Positions 45,023 to 53,596 of a stretch of DNA of 64,000 nucleotides are shown here, piece after piece. Numbering within the stretch: the first letter of the stretch is position 1; the number at the start of each line of letters is the position of its first letter. The notes under the pieces are model-generated. The model was not told the origin of the DNA, searched no databases, and was given only the letters and a program-made list of their open reading frames with translations. The position numbers and the translations under genes are program-made. The stretch is from PALSA-1353 sp036267155 (GTDB lineage Bacteria > Planctomycetota > Phycisphaerae > Tepidisphaerales > Tepidisphaeraceae). The stretch is from positions 1 through 64,000 of the forward strand of contig DATAWP010000046.1 of assembly GCA_036267155.1 (NCBI GenBank). The letters are read 5' to 3'.

Positions 45023-47980
45023 ATGCCCGTGAGCATGACTGCCGAACGATACAAGAAAGTCAAAGAAGTCTTTCTCGCCGTCTGCGAACGTCCCGACGAA
45101 GAGCAGGACGGCGCCGCCGCCGGTCTGTGCGGCGACGATGCGGAACTGAAAGCCGAGGTCCATTCCCTGTTGCAATCGCATCGGAATGCCGCCAAGGCCG
45201 GGAGCACCATTTTTCTCGCCCAGACCGCCGAGCCCGCCAACTCCACCACCGAAGCCGATCCCCCCGCGGCGAGCGAGCAAATCGAATCGCCTCGGCCCAG
45301 AATCGCTCCACGACCGCAGCCGAAAAGATCCATTGCCGGCATGTCCTACCACTCGCACAGTTCGCACACCGGCACGGTCCACGGTGATACCGCCAATTTC
45401 ACGGGTAAGGGACGATTTGATTCCGGCACGGTCCTGGCCGAGCGATACCGCATCGTGAGCCTTCTGGGCCTGGGCGGGATGGGCGAGGTATATCGCGCTG
45501 ACGACATTACCCTCGAACAGCCGGTGGCTCTGAAATTCTTGCCCCCGCTATTTGAATCAAACCCCGCCTGGCTCGAGCGGTTTCACAACGAAGTTCGGCT
45601 CTCCCGCCAGGTGACCCATCCCAATGTTTGCCGGGTCTTCGATCTCGGCCAGGTGGATGGCGAGCAGTTCATCTCCATGGAATTTGTGGATGGCGAAGAC
45701 CTCGCTTCGCTCCTGCGCCGGATCGGACGCCTCCCGCGCGACAAGGCCATTCAAATCGCCCGGCAACTGTGCGCCGGCCTCGCCGCCGCGCACGACAAGG
45801 GCGTTTTGCACCGCGATCTGAAACCAGCCAACGTCATGCTCGACGGCCGGGGCCAGGTTCGCATCACCGACTTCGGCATTTCCGGCCGGGTGGACGGCGG
45901 CCACGACGCCACGGCCGGCACTCCCGCGTATATGGCCCCCGAGCAGTTTTCCCAGGGCGAAGCCACCGTCCGAAGCGACATCTATGCCCTGGGCCTTGTG
46001 CTGTACGAGATTTTCACTGGCCGGCCCGCGTTCGCCGCTCATTCGATGCCGGAATATGCCCGCCTCCATCGCCATACCTCGCCGACGCATCCCTCGACAT
46101 TCATCGAGGACATGGACCCGCTCGCCGAGCGCGTCATCATGCGTTGTCTGGAGAAAGATCCCAGCAAGCGCCCCGGCAGCGCCCTGGCCGTGGCCGCCGC
46201 GCTGCCCGGCGGCGATCCATTGGCCGCCGCCCTGGCGGCGGGCGAAACACCGAGCCCCGAGATGGTCGCCGCCGCCGGCGATACCTCCGGCCTGACCACC
46301 ACCCGCGCCGGCGTCCTGCTGTCGCTGACCCTGCTTGGCCTGACGATTGTCGTCATGCTGGCCGGCAGCGGTAATTTCCTACCCCACGTCCCGGCCAATG
46401 ATCCGCCGGAGGTTCTGGCGGATCGTGTGCACGATGTCCTGCTCGCGGCGGGATATTCCGATACCCTCAGCAGCCGGGCCCAGGGGTTTGCATTGGATGA
46501 CCAATACATCGCATGGCTCCAGGCGACCGATCGCACCGCCACGCGCTGGAGCCGCCTCGCCCAGACCCGCCCAGGCGCCGTGATCTTCTGGTACCGCGAA
46601 AGCCCGCAGTACATGATCTCCAAAGACGACATCGGCATGGTCACGCTCGACGAGCCGGCCCGTAGCGTTCCCGGAATGCGAACGGTCGTCGTTGACCTCG
46701 CCGGACATCTCAAGCAGTTCGAGATTCTTCCCCGCGATTCCGAATTCCGCGCCGAAGGAGGCGCTTCGCCGGCGAAGGCCGATTTTTCGCCGCTGTTCAA
46801 GGCGGCGGATTTGCATCAGGAAGATTTCGTCCCGATCCAACCCTCCGCCACCCCGCCCATGTTCGCCGACACCCGCCTGGCCTGGCGAGGACATTATCCC
46901 GAGCGGCCCGACGCGCCGGTCGAGGTCAACGCCGCCTCATTCCAGGGCCGCCCCGTCTTTTTCGATCTCGTCGAAGCGTGGAAAACCAACGCAACGAAAA
47001 TGGGCATCGAGTCGTCGCAGGATATTCCCATCGGACGCAACGTCGTCTTGCACGCAACCCTCATCTTCGTGATGACCATCAGCGCCCTCGTGCTGGCCTG
47101 GCGAAATATCCGCGCAGGCCGCGGCGATTCCGCCGGCGCGCAAAAGCTGGCGGGCGTTTTTCTCATCCTTGGAATCCTCAGTTGGATGCTCGGCGCCAGC
47201 CATGTCCCCGAATTCTTTTTGGAAATGCGACTTTTTTTCCGCGTGCTTGGCTTCATCCTTGTCCCCGCCGGGATCGTCTGGATGTTCTACCTGGCCCTGG
47301 AGCCCTACGTTCGCCGCATCTGGCCGGAAACCGTTATCTCCTGGAGTCGCCTGCTCACCGGCCGGCTGGATGATCCACTGGTAGCTTCGCACGTGCTGGT
47401 CGGGCTCGCCGTGGCCGGAGCCGCCACCGTCATCGCCGAACTCGCCAACATCGTCGCCATGCACCTTGGACACGCCGCCCCGGTGCCCAACATGTCCGTG
47501 CTCGTGCGCTTCCTCGCCAAGGAAAATCCCGCCGCCATGTCCCTGCGGGCGCTGCTCGAAGCGCTGTACATGGGAATGCTCTACCTCCTCTCGCTTGTGC
47601 TCTTCCAATTGATGATCGGCCGGCGATGGATCGCGTTGATTACGTTCGTTGTGCTCGTCTCCGCCAGTATCGCCGCCGAGAACTGGCCGGATATCGGCTG
47701 GGTCCAGTGCCTCCAGGCATTGCTGGTGACGGGTTTGATTGCGATGCTGCTGGTGCGGTTCGGGCTCGTCGCCACGCTCGCGGCGCTGTGGGCGATTTAT
47801 CTGCTGCGCGATGTTCCCATCACCAACGACATGACCGTCTGGTACGCCCGGCAAACGCGCTTCGCCGTCGGACTCCTCTCGGTGGTGGCCGTGGCCGCCG
47901 CTTTCTTCGCGACCCGTAGTTGGCGTCACAAAACCGCCCCCGCATCGCCACGCCCATCCGGCTCCGGCGCAAGGGTATAA
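45023..47980 (+). CDS. Ser/Thr protein kinase with polytopic membrane domain
   Basis: A 985-residue Hanks-type kinase. The N-terminal 130 residues include a short helical segment and a Pro-rich linker. The kinase domain (about 140-400) has GLGGMGEVY (149-157), Lys-171, HRDLKPAN (263-270), DFG (283-285) and GTPAYMAPEQF. A helix near 430-450 leads to a periplasmic region (to about 680), then some eight membrane helices to the end. Such a multi-helix C-terminus is unusual; most bacterial kinases carry one helix and PASTA or other sensor domains. It probably senses an envelope or membrane signal and may act on the adjacent sigma factor. Confidence 0.88.
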   Translation: MPVSMTAERYKKVKEVFLAVCERPDEEQDGAAAGLCGDDAELKAEVHSLLQSHRNAAKAGSTIFLAQTAEPANSTTEADPPAASEQIESPRPRIAPRPQPKRSIAGMSYHSHSSHTGTVHGDTANFTGKGRFDSGTVLAERYRIVSLLGLGGMGEVYRADDITLEQPVALKFLPPLFESNPAWLERFHNEVRLSRQVTHPNVCRVFDLGQVDGEQFISMEFVDGEDLASLLRRIGRLPRDKAIQIARQLCAGLAAAHDKGVLHRDLKPANVMLDGRGQVRITDFGISGRVDGGHDATAGTPAYMAPEQFSQGEATVRSDIYALGLVLYEIFTGRPAFAAHSMPEYARLHRHTSPTHPSTFIEDMDPLAERVIMRCLEKDPSKRPGSALAVAAALPGGDPLAAALAAGETPSPEMVAAAGDTSGLTTTRAGVLLSLTLLGLTIVVMLAGSGNFLPHVPANDPPEVLADRVHDVLLAAGYSDTLSSRAQGFALDDQYIAWLQATDRTATRWSRLAQTRPGAVIFWYRESPQYMISKDDIGMVTLDEPARSVPGMRTVVVDLAGHLKQFEILPRDSEFRAEGGASPAKADFSPLFKAADLHQEDFVPIQPSATPPMFADTRLAWRGHYPERPDAPVEVNAASFQGRPVFFDLVEAWKTNATKMGIESSQDIPIGRNVVLHATLIFVMTISALVLAWRNIRAGRGDSAGAQKLAGVFLILGILSWMLGASHVPEFFLEMRLFFRVLGFILVPAGIVWMFYLALEPYVRRIWPETVISWSRLLTGRLDDPLVASHVLVGLAVAGAATVIAELANIVAMHLGHAAPVPNMSVLVRFLAKENPAAMSLRALLEALYMGMLYLLSLVLFQLMIGRRWIALITFVVLVSASIAAENWPDIGWVQCLQALLVTGLIAMLLVRFGLVATLAALWAIYLLRDVPITNDMTVWYARQTRFAVGLLSVVAVAAAFFATRSWRHKTAPASPRPSGSGARV

Positions 47981-47987
47981 TCCCATC

Positions 47988-49493
47988 ATGCCCCGCTTCA
48001 TCGCGGCCATCGACCAGGGCACCACCAGCACACGCTGCATGATCCTCGACCGCGACGGCCCCGTCGCCGCCGCCCAAAAAGAACACCGCCAGATCTTCCC
48101 CCGCCCCGGCTGGGTCGAGCACGATCCCCTGGAAATCCTCCGCAAAACCGAGCAAGTCATCGCCGAAGCCGTCGTCCAGGCGGGCGCCCAACCGGGCGAC
48201 ATCGCCGCAATCGGAATTGCCAATCAGCGCGAAACCACCGTCGTCTGGGACCGCAACACCGGTCAGCCGCTGTGCAACGCCATCGTCTGGCAGGACACGC
48301 GCACCAAACCGATCTGCGACGAACTGGCCACCCACGGCGGCATCGACCGCTTTCGCGCAACCACCGGCCTGCCGCTGGCAACCTACTTCTCCGGCCCGAA
48401 ATTACGATGGATTCTCGAAAACGATCCATCGATTCGCCAAGCCGCCCAGCGCGGCGATGCCCTCTTCGGCACCGTCGATTCCTGGCTCATCTGGAACCTC
48501 ACCGGCGCCGCGCGCGGCGGCCATCACGTCACCGATGTCACCAACGCCAGCCGAACGTTGCTGATGAATCTCGCAACTCTCCGCTGGGACGATGCGATGA
48601 TCGACCATCTCCGCATCGACCCAAAGATGCTGCCGCGCATCACGCCGTCCATCGATCCAGCCGGATGGGGACGTACCATCCCCAATGGCCCCTTCGGCGA
48701 TTCAATTCCCGTTTGCGGAAATCTCGGCGATCAGCAGGCCGCACTCTTCGGACAATGCTGCTTCGAACCAGGCGAATCGAAAAACACCTATGGCACCGGC
48801 TGTTTTCTGCTCGTCAACACCGGCACATCCCCGGTCGTTTCCACCCGCGGCATGATCACGACCGTCGCCTCTCAAAAATCCGGCGAACCCGCGCGATATG
48901 CCCTGGAAGGTTCGATCGCCGTGGCTGGCTCCCTCGTCCAGTGGCTGCGCGACAACCTGGCGATGATTCGCGATTCTGCCGAGATCGAATCCGTCGCTTC
49001 CGGCGTCCCCGACAGCGGCGGCATCTACATCGTTCCCGCATTTTCCGGATTGTTCGCCCCGTACTGGCGCTCCGACGCTCGCGGCCTCGTCGCCGGCTTG
49101 ACTGGCTTCACCAATCGCCATCATCTCGCCCGCGCCGTCCTCGAAGCCGTTGCTTTCCAAACCCGCGACGTGGTCGATGCCATGACCGCCGACTCCGCCA
49201 CGCCCCTGACCCGTATGAAAGTAGACGGCGGCATGACCGTCAACAACCTGCTGATGCAGTTCCAGGCCGACCTCCTCGGCGTCCCTGTCATCCGCAGCAA
49301 AGTACGCGAGACGACCGCACTCGGCGCCGCATACGCCGCCGGCTTGGCCATCGGATTCTGGCGCGATCTCGACGACCTCCGCAGCAAATGGCACGCCGAC
49401 CAAACCTGGGAGCCAACCATGTCCGAATCTGATCGCCAGCATCGGCTTGCCGGCTGGCACAAGGCGGTCCAGCGCGCAATGGGATGGGTATAG
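47988..49493 (+). CDS. glpK: Glycerol kinase
   Basis: A 501-residue FGGY-family enzyme phosphorylating glycerol to sn-glycerol-3-phosphate with ATP. FIAAIDQGTTSTRCMILDRDG is the phosphate-1 loop. WQDTRT and YGTGCFLLVNTGTSP are family signatures, and DGGMTVNNLLMQFQADLLGVPVIRS marks the second ATPase half. Length matches E. coli GlpK (502). It starts seven bases after the kinase stop, so the two may share a transcript, though no functional link is apparent. No glpF or glpD is nearby. Confidence 0.95.
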   Translation: MPRFIAAIDQGTTSTRCMILDRDGPVAAAQKEHRQIFPRPGWVEHDPLEILRKTEQVIAEAVVQAGAQPGDIAAIGIANQRETTVVWDRNTGQPLCNAIVWQDTRTKPICDELATHGGIDRFRATTGLPLATYFSGPKLRWILENDPSIRQAAQRGDALFGTVDSWLIWNLTGAARGGHHVTDVTNASRTLLMNLATLRWDDAMIDHLRIDPKMLPRITPSIDPAGWGRTIPNGPFGDSIPVCGNLGDQQAALFGQCCFEPGESKNTYGTGCFLLVNTGTSPVVSTRGMITTVASQKSGEPARYALEGSIAVAGSLVQWLRDNLAMIRDSAEIESVASGVPDSGGIYIVPAFSGLFAPYWRSDARGLVAGLTGFTNRHHLARAVLEAVAFQTRDVVDAMTADSATPLTRMKVDGGMTVNNLLMQFQADLLGVPVIRSKVRETTALGAAYAAGLAIGFWRDLDDLRSKWHADQTWEPTMSESDRQHRLAGWHKAVQRAMGWV

Positions 49494-49517
49494 AAATAGG
49501 TATTCGGGGCAAGAATT

Positions 49518-49610
49518 GAACCGCGGCGTCGCAGAGAACGCAGAGAAAACCGCAGATTCAATCGTCCAAAACTTCCCGCTTTCTCTGCGTCCTCAGCCGC
49601 TCCGCGGTCC
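49518..49610. repeat. Inverted repeat (CGCAGAG family)
   Basis: ACCGCGGCGTCGCAGAGAAC then GCAGAGAAA faces TTTCTCTGCGTCCTC then AGCCGCTCCGCGG, with about 24 of 31 arm positions pairing. It sits in the gap after glpK. Its start (ATTGAACCGCGG) also occurs at 42165, and the CGCAGAG wording at 23706. Confidence 0.65.
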
Positions 49611-49689
49611 TATCCGTTTTCTCGAGCACCAGAAGCGGCGAGGGATCGGCTTTATCGCGCTGGGTGAATATTGAAATGAAACGGCAGCG

Positions 49690-49992
49690 CTAATCCGGCA
49701 ACTTCGCCGCCAATACATCCACCTTCTCGATCGACGGTGGCTTGGCCAGCAGTTCCGGCGCCTTGGCCATCAGCGCGGCGGCGACCTTGCCGGAGAGGTG
49801 CGCCTGGCGGCCTTTCTCATCTGGAAATGCATCGAAAATCCCAAATTTCGTTGCCCCCATCCGAATCGCAAACCACGCAACGGTCGCCGGCTCACTCTGC
49901 ACGAGTGGCAAAGCCCCGCTCAGAAACTGCGCCACCTCGTTCTCTTTGCCCGGCTTGGCTTCCAGGATCACCAGCAATGCGGTATTCACCAT
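49690..49992 (-). CDS. Antibiotic biosynthesis monooxygenase (ABM) domain protein
   Basis: A 100-residue single-domain protein. VNTALLVILEAKPGKENEVAQFLSGALPLVQSEPATVAWFAIRM and TKFGIFDAFPDEKGRQAHLSGKVAAALM fit the dimeric ferredoxin-like ABM fold (YgiN/quinol monooxygenase-like), members of which oxidise quinols or heme without metal cofactors or act in stress metabolism. No cofactor motif exists in this family. Substrate unknown. It stands alone, divergent from the glycosyltransferase gene, and is complete. Confidence 0.85.
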   Translation of the reverse strand: MVNTALLVILEAKPGKENEVAQFLSGALPLVQSEPATVAWFAIRMGATKFGIFDAFPDEKGRQAHLSGKVAAALMAKAPELLAKPPSIEKVDVLAAKLPD

Positions 49993-50102
49993 GACATGAC
50001 TCCTTCCAAAAGTTGAAGGATTGTAGGCACTCCGAGTCCAGCGGAATCGGCTTTATTGCCCTGGACCAACTGGCCCATCCGCCAAAAATTCGGGTAAGCT
50101 TC

Positions 50103-51254
50103 ATGGCAATGTCCCGGCGAATCCTGCTTTTGATCACCGACTTGCAGATCGGCGGAACGCCGACTGTGGTTCGCGAGTTGGCCTTCCGCTTGGCCAAAGA
50201 GCCGGACGTTTACGTTCACGTCGCTTGTCTGGACCGCTGGGGCCCCGTGGCCGACCAATTGCGCGACCGCGGCATTCCCGTCACCGCATTGAACGCCTCC
50301 TGTCGATTCGACGTCCGCGTTATTTTTCGCCTGAGCCGCCTCATTTGCCGCGAACGGATCGACACCGTTTTCAGCTTCCTGATCCACGCCAACGCCGCCG
50401 CCGCCCTGGCTCGCCTCGGCATTCCCAAACCTGTAAAAAAAATAGGGCCGGCCCCCAAAACGGGGACGCAGCTAGTTTTCGCGCCTCCCCCAAAACTAGC
50501 TGCGTCCCCGTTTCAGAGGATTCGCTTCCTCCAATCGATTCAGACCGCGCAGCCAACTCCGCGTTGGCATTGGATGCTCCAGCAAATGATTCACCACGCG
50601 GCCCGGCGAATCGTCGTCCCCTCGCCCTCCGTCGCCGAGGCCGCTCGAAAGTGGGCCGCCGTCCCGCCGGAAAAAATCGAAATCGTTCCCAACGCCGTCG
50701 AACTCGCCGAATTCTCCCTCCTGCGCCGCAATCCCCCCGGCAACCGAGTTGGATTCATCGGCCGGCTCGATCCGGTCAAGCGCATCGAAGACCTGATCGC
50801 CGCCATCTCCCTGCTGAAGGGGAACGTCTCCCTGGACATCTTCGGCGAAGGCCCCGAGCGCCGGAAAATCGAATCACTCATCGATGGCCTCGACCTGCAT
50901 CATCCTGTGGACTTGCACGGCGCCGTCGGCGGCCCGGCCGAGGCATTAGCCGGAATCGACGTGCTGGTATTGCCCTCGGATGCCGAGGGATTCGGCTTGG
51001 TCCTCATCGAAGCGATGGCCGCCGGCGTCCCGGTCATCGGCACTAATGTGCCGGGGATTCGCGACGTGATTCGGGATGGTGAAAACGGCCTGCTGGTTCC
51101 CCCGCGCAATCCCCAGGCGCTGGCCAACGCTATCGAAAAAGTGTTGTCCGACCCCTCACTGCATGAAAAACTCTCCGCCGGCGGACGGGCATCCGTCCAG
51201 GGACGTTTCACTTGGCCGAGCGTATACGAGCAGTATCGCGCACTGCTGGTCTGA
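50103..51254 (+). CDS. GT4-family glycosyltransferase with palindromic insertion
   Basis: About 383 residues from ATG 50103 or 50109 (MSRRILLLITDLQIGGTPTVVRELAFRLA); the frame open to 50013 is not protein-like upstream. The GT-B fold is clear: donor-side motifs VGFIGRLDPVKRIEDLI, DIFGEGPERRKIESLI and LPSDAEGFGLVLIEAMAAGVPVIGT, including the EX7E motif of retaining GT4 enzymes. About 25-28 residues near position 120-145 (GPAPKTGTQLVFAPPPKLAAS) are encoded by an inserted palindrome with two perfect 22-bp arms. The insertion keeps the frame, so the protein may still fold with an extra loop. Acceptor unknown. Confidence 0.85.
   Translation: MAMSRRILLLITDLQIGGTPTVVRELAFRLAKEPDVYVHVACLDRWGPVADQLRDRGIPVTALNASCRFDVRVIFRLSRLICRERIDTVFSFLIHANAAAALARLGIPKPVKKIGPAPKTGTQLVFAPPPKLAASPFQRIRFLQSIQTAQPTPRWHWMLQQMIHHAARRIVVPSPSVAEAARKWAAVPPEKIEIVPNAVELAEFSLLRRNPPGNRVGFIGRLDPVKRIEDLIAAISLLKGNVSLDIFGEGPERRKIESLIDGLDLHHPVDLHGAVGGPAEALAGIDVLVLPSDAEGFGLVLIEAMAAGVPVIGTNVPGIRDVIRDGENGLLVPPRNPQALANAIEKVLSDPSLHEKLSAGGRASVQGRFTWPSVYEQYRALLV
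50458..50513. repeat. REP-like palindrome inside a coding sequence
   Basis: Two perfect 22-bp complementary arms, 50458-50479 and 50492-50513, surround a 12-base loop. The arm core is CGGGGACGCAGCTAGTTTT. GGGGAC-containing palindromes of this look occur in genomes carrying REP-associated tyrosine transposases. Here it lies in frame within the glycosyltransferase. Confidence 0.85.
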
Positions 51255-51358
51255 AGGCTCTCCAACGCTGAAAGCTCCCCGGAAATCCGCGCCGATCATT
51301 TAAATAAGCCTGGATTGATTCTCGACGGGCTATCTGCGTTGCAAAATCCGGTAATTGG

Positions 51359-52318
51359 TCAATCGTATTCCAACGGCTGCTCGCCCTTGGGGCGGGTCTT
51401 CCAGCGGCGATGGACCCACAAGTATTGGCCCGGATCATCGCGGATGAATGTTTCGATGGCCGTTGTGTAGCGTTGCGTGATGTAGCGCAGGGGATCGGGC
51501 TGGTCTTTCCAATCTTTCGGCCAGATGATGTCCTGCGTGCCGACCTGGAATCGGAACCGGCCGCCCAGGCGTCTCGCGTAGCCGATCACCACCGGCGCAT
51601 CGTATTGCATGGCCAGCAGGCCGATGGATTTATACGTGCTGGCTTTTCGGCCGAAGAAATCGACGAAAATTCCTTTGCCGCCGGCGTTCTGGTCTGCGAC
51701 GAATCCAACGACTCCGCCGTCGGCCAGGAGCTGCGTGATTTCCGAGGTTGCGCCTTTCTTGCCGACGATCTTCTGGCCCTGTCGTTCGCGGACGCCGAAG
51801 ACCCAATCGTTGATGTACGGGTTGTCCAGCGGCCGGGCGACGGCGGTGCTTTCAAATCCCAGCGTCGCCAGAACGTAGCCGAGAATCTCCCAGTTTCCGT
51901 AATGGGCGGTGAGCATGATCAGGCCCTGATTGCGGGTCATGAGCAGCTCCAGCGGCTTTCTGAAGTTGTCGAGTTCGATATATTTTCGCCAGGTGTCGAT
52001 GCGGATAAGCCGGGTCGTATAAAATACCTCGACGCCGAGCATGAACATGTTCTGCACGCCTTCTTTTGCGAGGCGATTGCACTGCATTTCCGAGAACTCG
52101 GGAAAGCAGCGGTGGAGATTGGCGACGGCCCGTGCGCGGTGCTTGTGATCGAAATGATGCCAGATAGTCCCAAGCAGACGCGCGGTTCTCAGGTTCGCAT
52201 CGACCGGAAACCAATGCATTGCCATTGAGGTGATGCGCAGGCCGATGTAAGCCAGACGATCCACAAAGTCGTTACGCGGCTTTGGCATTGTGGGGGATTG
52301 TCGGATGTCACTCGTCAT
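51359..52318 (-). CDS. LpxL/HtrB-type lipid A acyltransferase
   Basis: A 319-residue protein of the lysophospholipid/lipid A late acyltransferase family. The catalytic HX4E motif is in LTAHYGNWEILGYVLA. GFVADQNAGGKGIFVDFFGRKAST and PVVIGYARRLGG are the further conserved blocks, and DPGQYLWVHRRWKTRP closes the family signature. Such enzymes add a secondary acyl chain to Kdo2-lipid IVA or related lipids at the inner membrane. ATG 52318 or internal ATG 52288 may be the start. It is adjacent to the left end of the integrative element. Confidence 0.9.
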   Translation of the reverse strand: MTSDIRQSPTMPKPRNDFVDRLAYIGLRITSMAMHWFPVDANLRTARLLGTIWHHFDHKHRARAVANLHRCFPEFSEMQCNRLAKEGVQNMFMLGVEVFYTTRLIRIDTWRKYIELDNFRKPLELLMTRNQGLIMLTAHYGNWEILGYVLATLGFESTAVARPLDNPYINDWVFGVRERQGQKIVGKKGATSEITQLLADGGVVGFVADQNAGGKGIFVDFFGRKASTYKSIGLLAMQYDAPVVIGYARRLGGRFRFQVGTQDIIWPKDWKDQPDPLRYITQRYTTAIETFIRDDPGQYLWVHRRWKTRPKGEQPLEYD

Positions 52319-52443
52319 TTGTCATTTGCCGTGAACCGTGTTGCGAGTGATGCTCCGCGCCCTATGAGCGTGAAGCATCGCCGAAGGAATGTCATGGATG
52401 TTGCTGGTTTCCTGATGATTGCTGCGGGACGTGCTTTTCTATA

Positions 52444-52490
52444 AAAGCGGGCGAGGAGGTTCGAACTCCCGACATTCAGCTTGGGAAGCT
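52444..52490. repeat. Left attachment site (tRNA-Gly 3' remnant)
   Basis: 47 bases identical to 57444-57490. It carries the tRNA sequence from the anticodon stem to the 3' end and then diverges (A at 52491), so it is not a tRNA gene. It marks the outer limit of the element. Confidence 0.85.
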
Positions 52491-52600
52491 AGGAAATCCA
52501 TTTCCGAAAAGCTACGAATCCGTCGGATTTTCAGGCATTTTATGCACTGCGCGTAGACTTGTAAAGTGTCTCGAATCGTTTCATTGTGTTTACTGGGGTT

Positions 52601-52639
52601 ACGGTACATACCGGCACTGAATCCGGTAATTACCGGATT
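52601..52639. promoter_or_regulatory. Palindromic sites at the left end of the element
   Basis: ACGGTACATACCGG (52601-52614) is followed by the perfect palindrome AATCCGGTAATTACCGGATT (52620-52639). The second overlaps the last codons of the gene at 52630. A matching site lies at 57349. Binding of the recombinase or of the DUF1580 protein is possible. Confidence 0.55.
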
Positions 52640-53061
52640 GACGACTGCATCGTTGTACGGAAGTGGGCGGAGAAATGCGCACGTGGCCGTGGTGGTGCTT
52701 GTTCAGCGGCAAGCGTTTCGTCGTGGTGTTCCCGTCGTTGATGGAAGCGATCCGCCTTGAATTTGTAATCGGCCACCAAGCGCGTGCTGGCCCGCATCCT
52801 GCGGCGTCTGCGGCGGCGACGGTTGGCTTCGGGGCCGATGAAGGGAGGATCGTCTTCGTCGCTCTGCGGCTCAGCCACAGGCGTGGCGCGCTCTTCGCCG
52901 GGCGCGTCCTCAACGGGGCCGAGAATTTCGTTGAGCAGAAACTCGGCGGCCGGTACACTGCCCTTTTCTACGTCAACTTTAACATCGGCGAGGAATTCGC
53001 GGGCCTGGCCTTCCGTGCGAAGTTGCGACAGCCGGTAATTGTACTGGTCGAGTTTGGTCAT
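52630..53061 (-). CDS. Element protein of unknown function with Arg-rich stretch
   Basis: A 143-residue protein starting MTKLDQYNYRLSQLRTEGQAREF. Its first half is helical and acidic (GPVEDAPGEERATPVAEPQSDEDD), then a run of eight Arg (ANRRRRRRRRMRA) and a basic, His-rich tail. I do not recognise the family; nucleic-acid binding is possible from charge alone. It begins ten bases after the previous gene's stop, so the two are probably cotranscribed. Its stop lies in a palindromic site at the element's left end. Confidence 0.5.
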   Translation of the reverse strand: MTKLDQYNYRLSQLRTEGQAREFLADVKVDVEKGSVPAAEFLLNEILGPVEDAPGEERATPVAEPQSDEDDPPFIGPEANRRRRRRRRMRASTRLVADYKFKADRFHQRREHHDETLAAEQAPPRPRAHFSAHFRTTMQSSIR

Positions 53062-53071
53062 GGTGATTGCG

Positions 53072-53389
53072 TTAAAGGTATCGGGCGTCGGGGTTATATT
53101 CGCCGGTGTAGGGCTGAATCATCTCGCGCACCGGATATCCAATTGAATACTCTAAACACAGCCGAGCGGCGGCGACACTTCCCGTTTTCATGGCCAAGTC
53201 AAAAAAGCGTCGAGCAAGCCGGCGTAGGTCGTTTTGGTTTAATTCTAAATTGAACGCCTTGCGTAATTCGCTGGGCAAGCTTGGACCGGCCGGGCGGCCG
53301 GGGCCGGCCGTGCAGCCGGAAACGAATTTGCCGTTGCTGCCACGCTCGGTTTCTCGCGGTTTAGAAAAGCGTTGCCGAACCATCTTCAT
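53072..53389 (-). CDS. Element protein of unknown function
   Basis: A 105-residue basic protein. GSNGKFVSGCTAGPGRPAGPSLPSELRKAFNLELNQNDLRRLARRFFDLAMKTGSVAAARLCLEYSIGYPV resembles small phage or mobile-element proteins that open with a Gly/Pro-rich 'GGPGRPxG' segment (DUF5681-like), followed by a helical domain that could bind DNA. The relation is weak. It is followed at ten bases by the Arg-rich gene. No strong ribosome site precedes ATG 53389. Confidence 0.5.
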   Translation of the reverse strand: MKMVRQRFSKPRETERGSNGKFVSGCTAGPGRPAGPSLPSELRKAFNLELNQNDLRRLARRFFDLAMKTGSVAAARLCLEYSIGYPVREMIQPYTGEYNPDARYL

Positions 53390-53407
53390 TTCACCGAATT
53401 ATTAAAT

Positions 53408-53443
53408 GGCGGCGGGCGCGCTTGCCGTGTTACACCCGCCGCC
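53408..53443 (-). terminator. GC-rich hairpin between element genes
   Basis: GGCGGCGGG (53408-53416) pairs with CCCGCCGCC (53435-53443), loop 18 bases. On the minus strand it is followed by ATTTAATAATT. It lies downstream of the gene ending at 53597 and could end or attenuate its transcript before the gene at 53389. Confidence 0.4.
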
Positions 53444-53596
53444 GCGAGGCACCAATCAAAAACAATTTAAAACGGCGATGGGCCAGCGTGTTCAGCACCA
53501 CCGCCGTGCGAGGACAAAAACCGAAGATCAACCTTAGGAGCGGCGGTGCGTGTCGGTGGCCAAACTCGACGACGCCCGCCGCTCAGAGAAGGTTTT

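Noticed and set aside
52444..52490. Second tRNA-Gly gene
   Set aside because: Only the 3' 45 nucleotides are present; the D-arm and the 5' acceptor strand are missing, so it is an attachment-site remnant.
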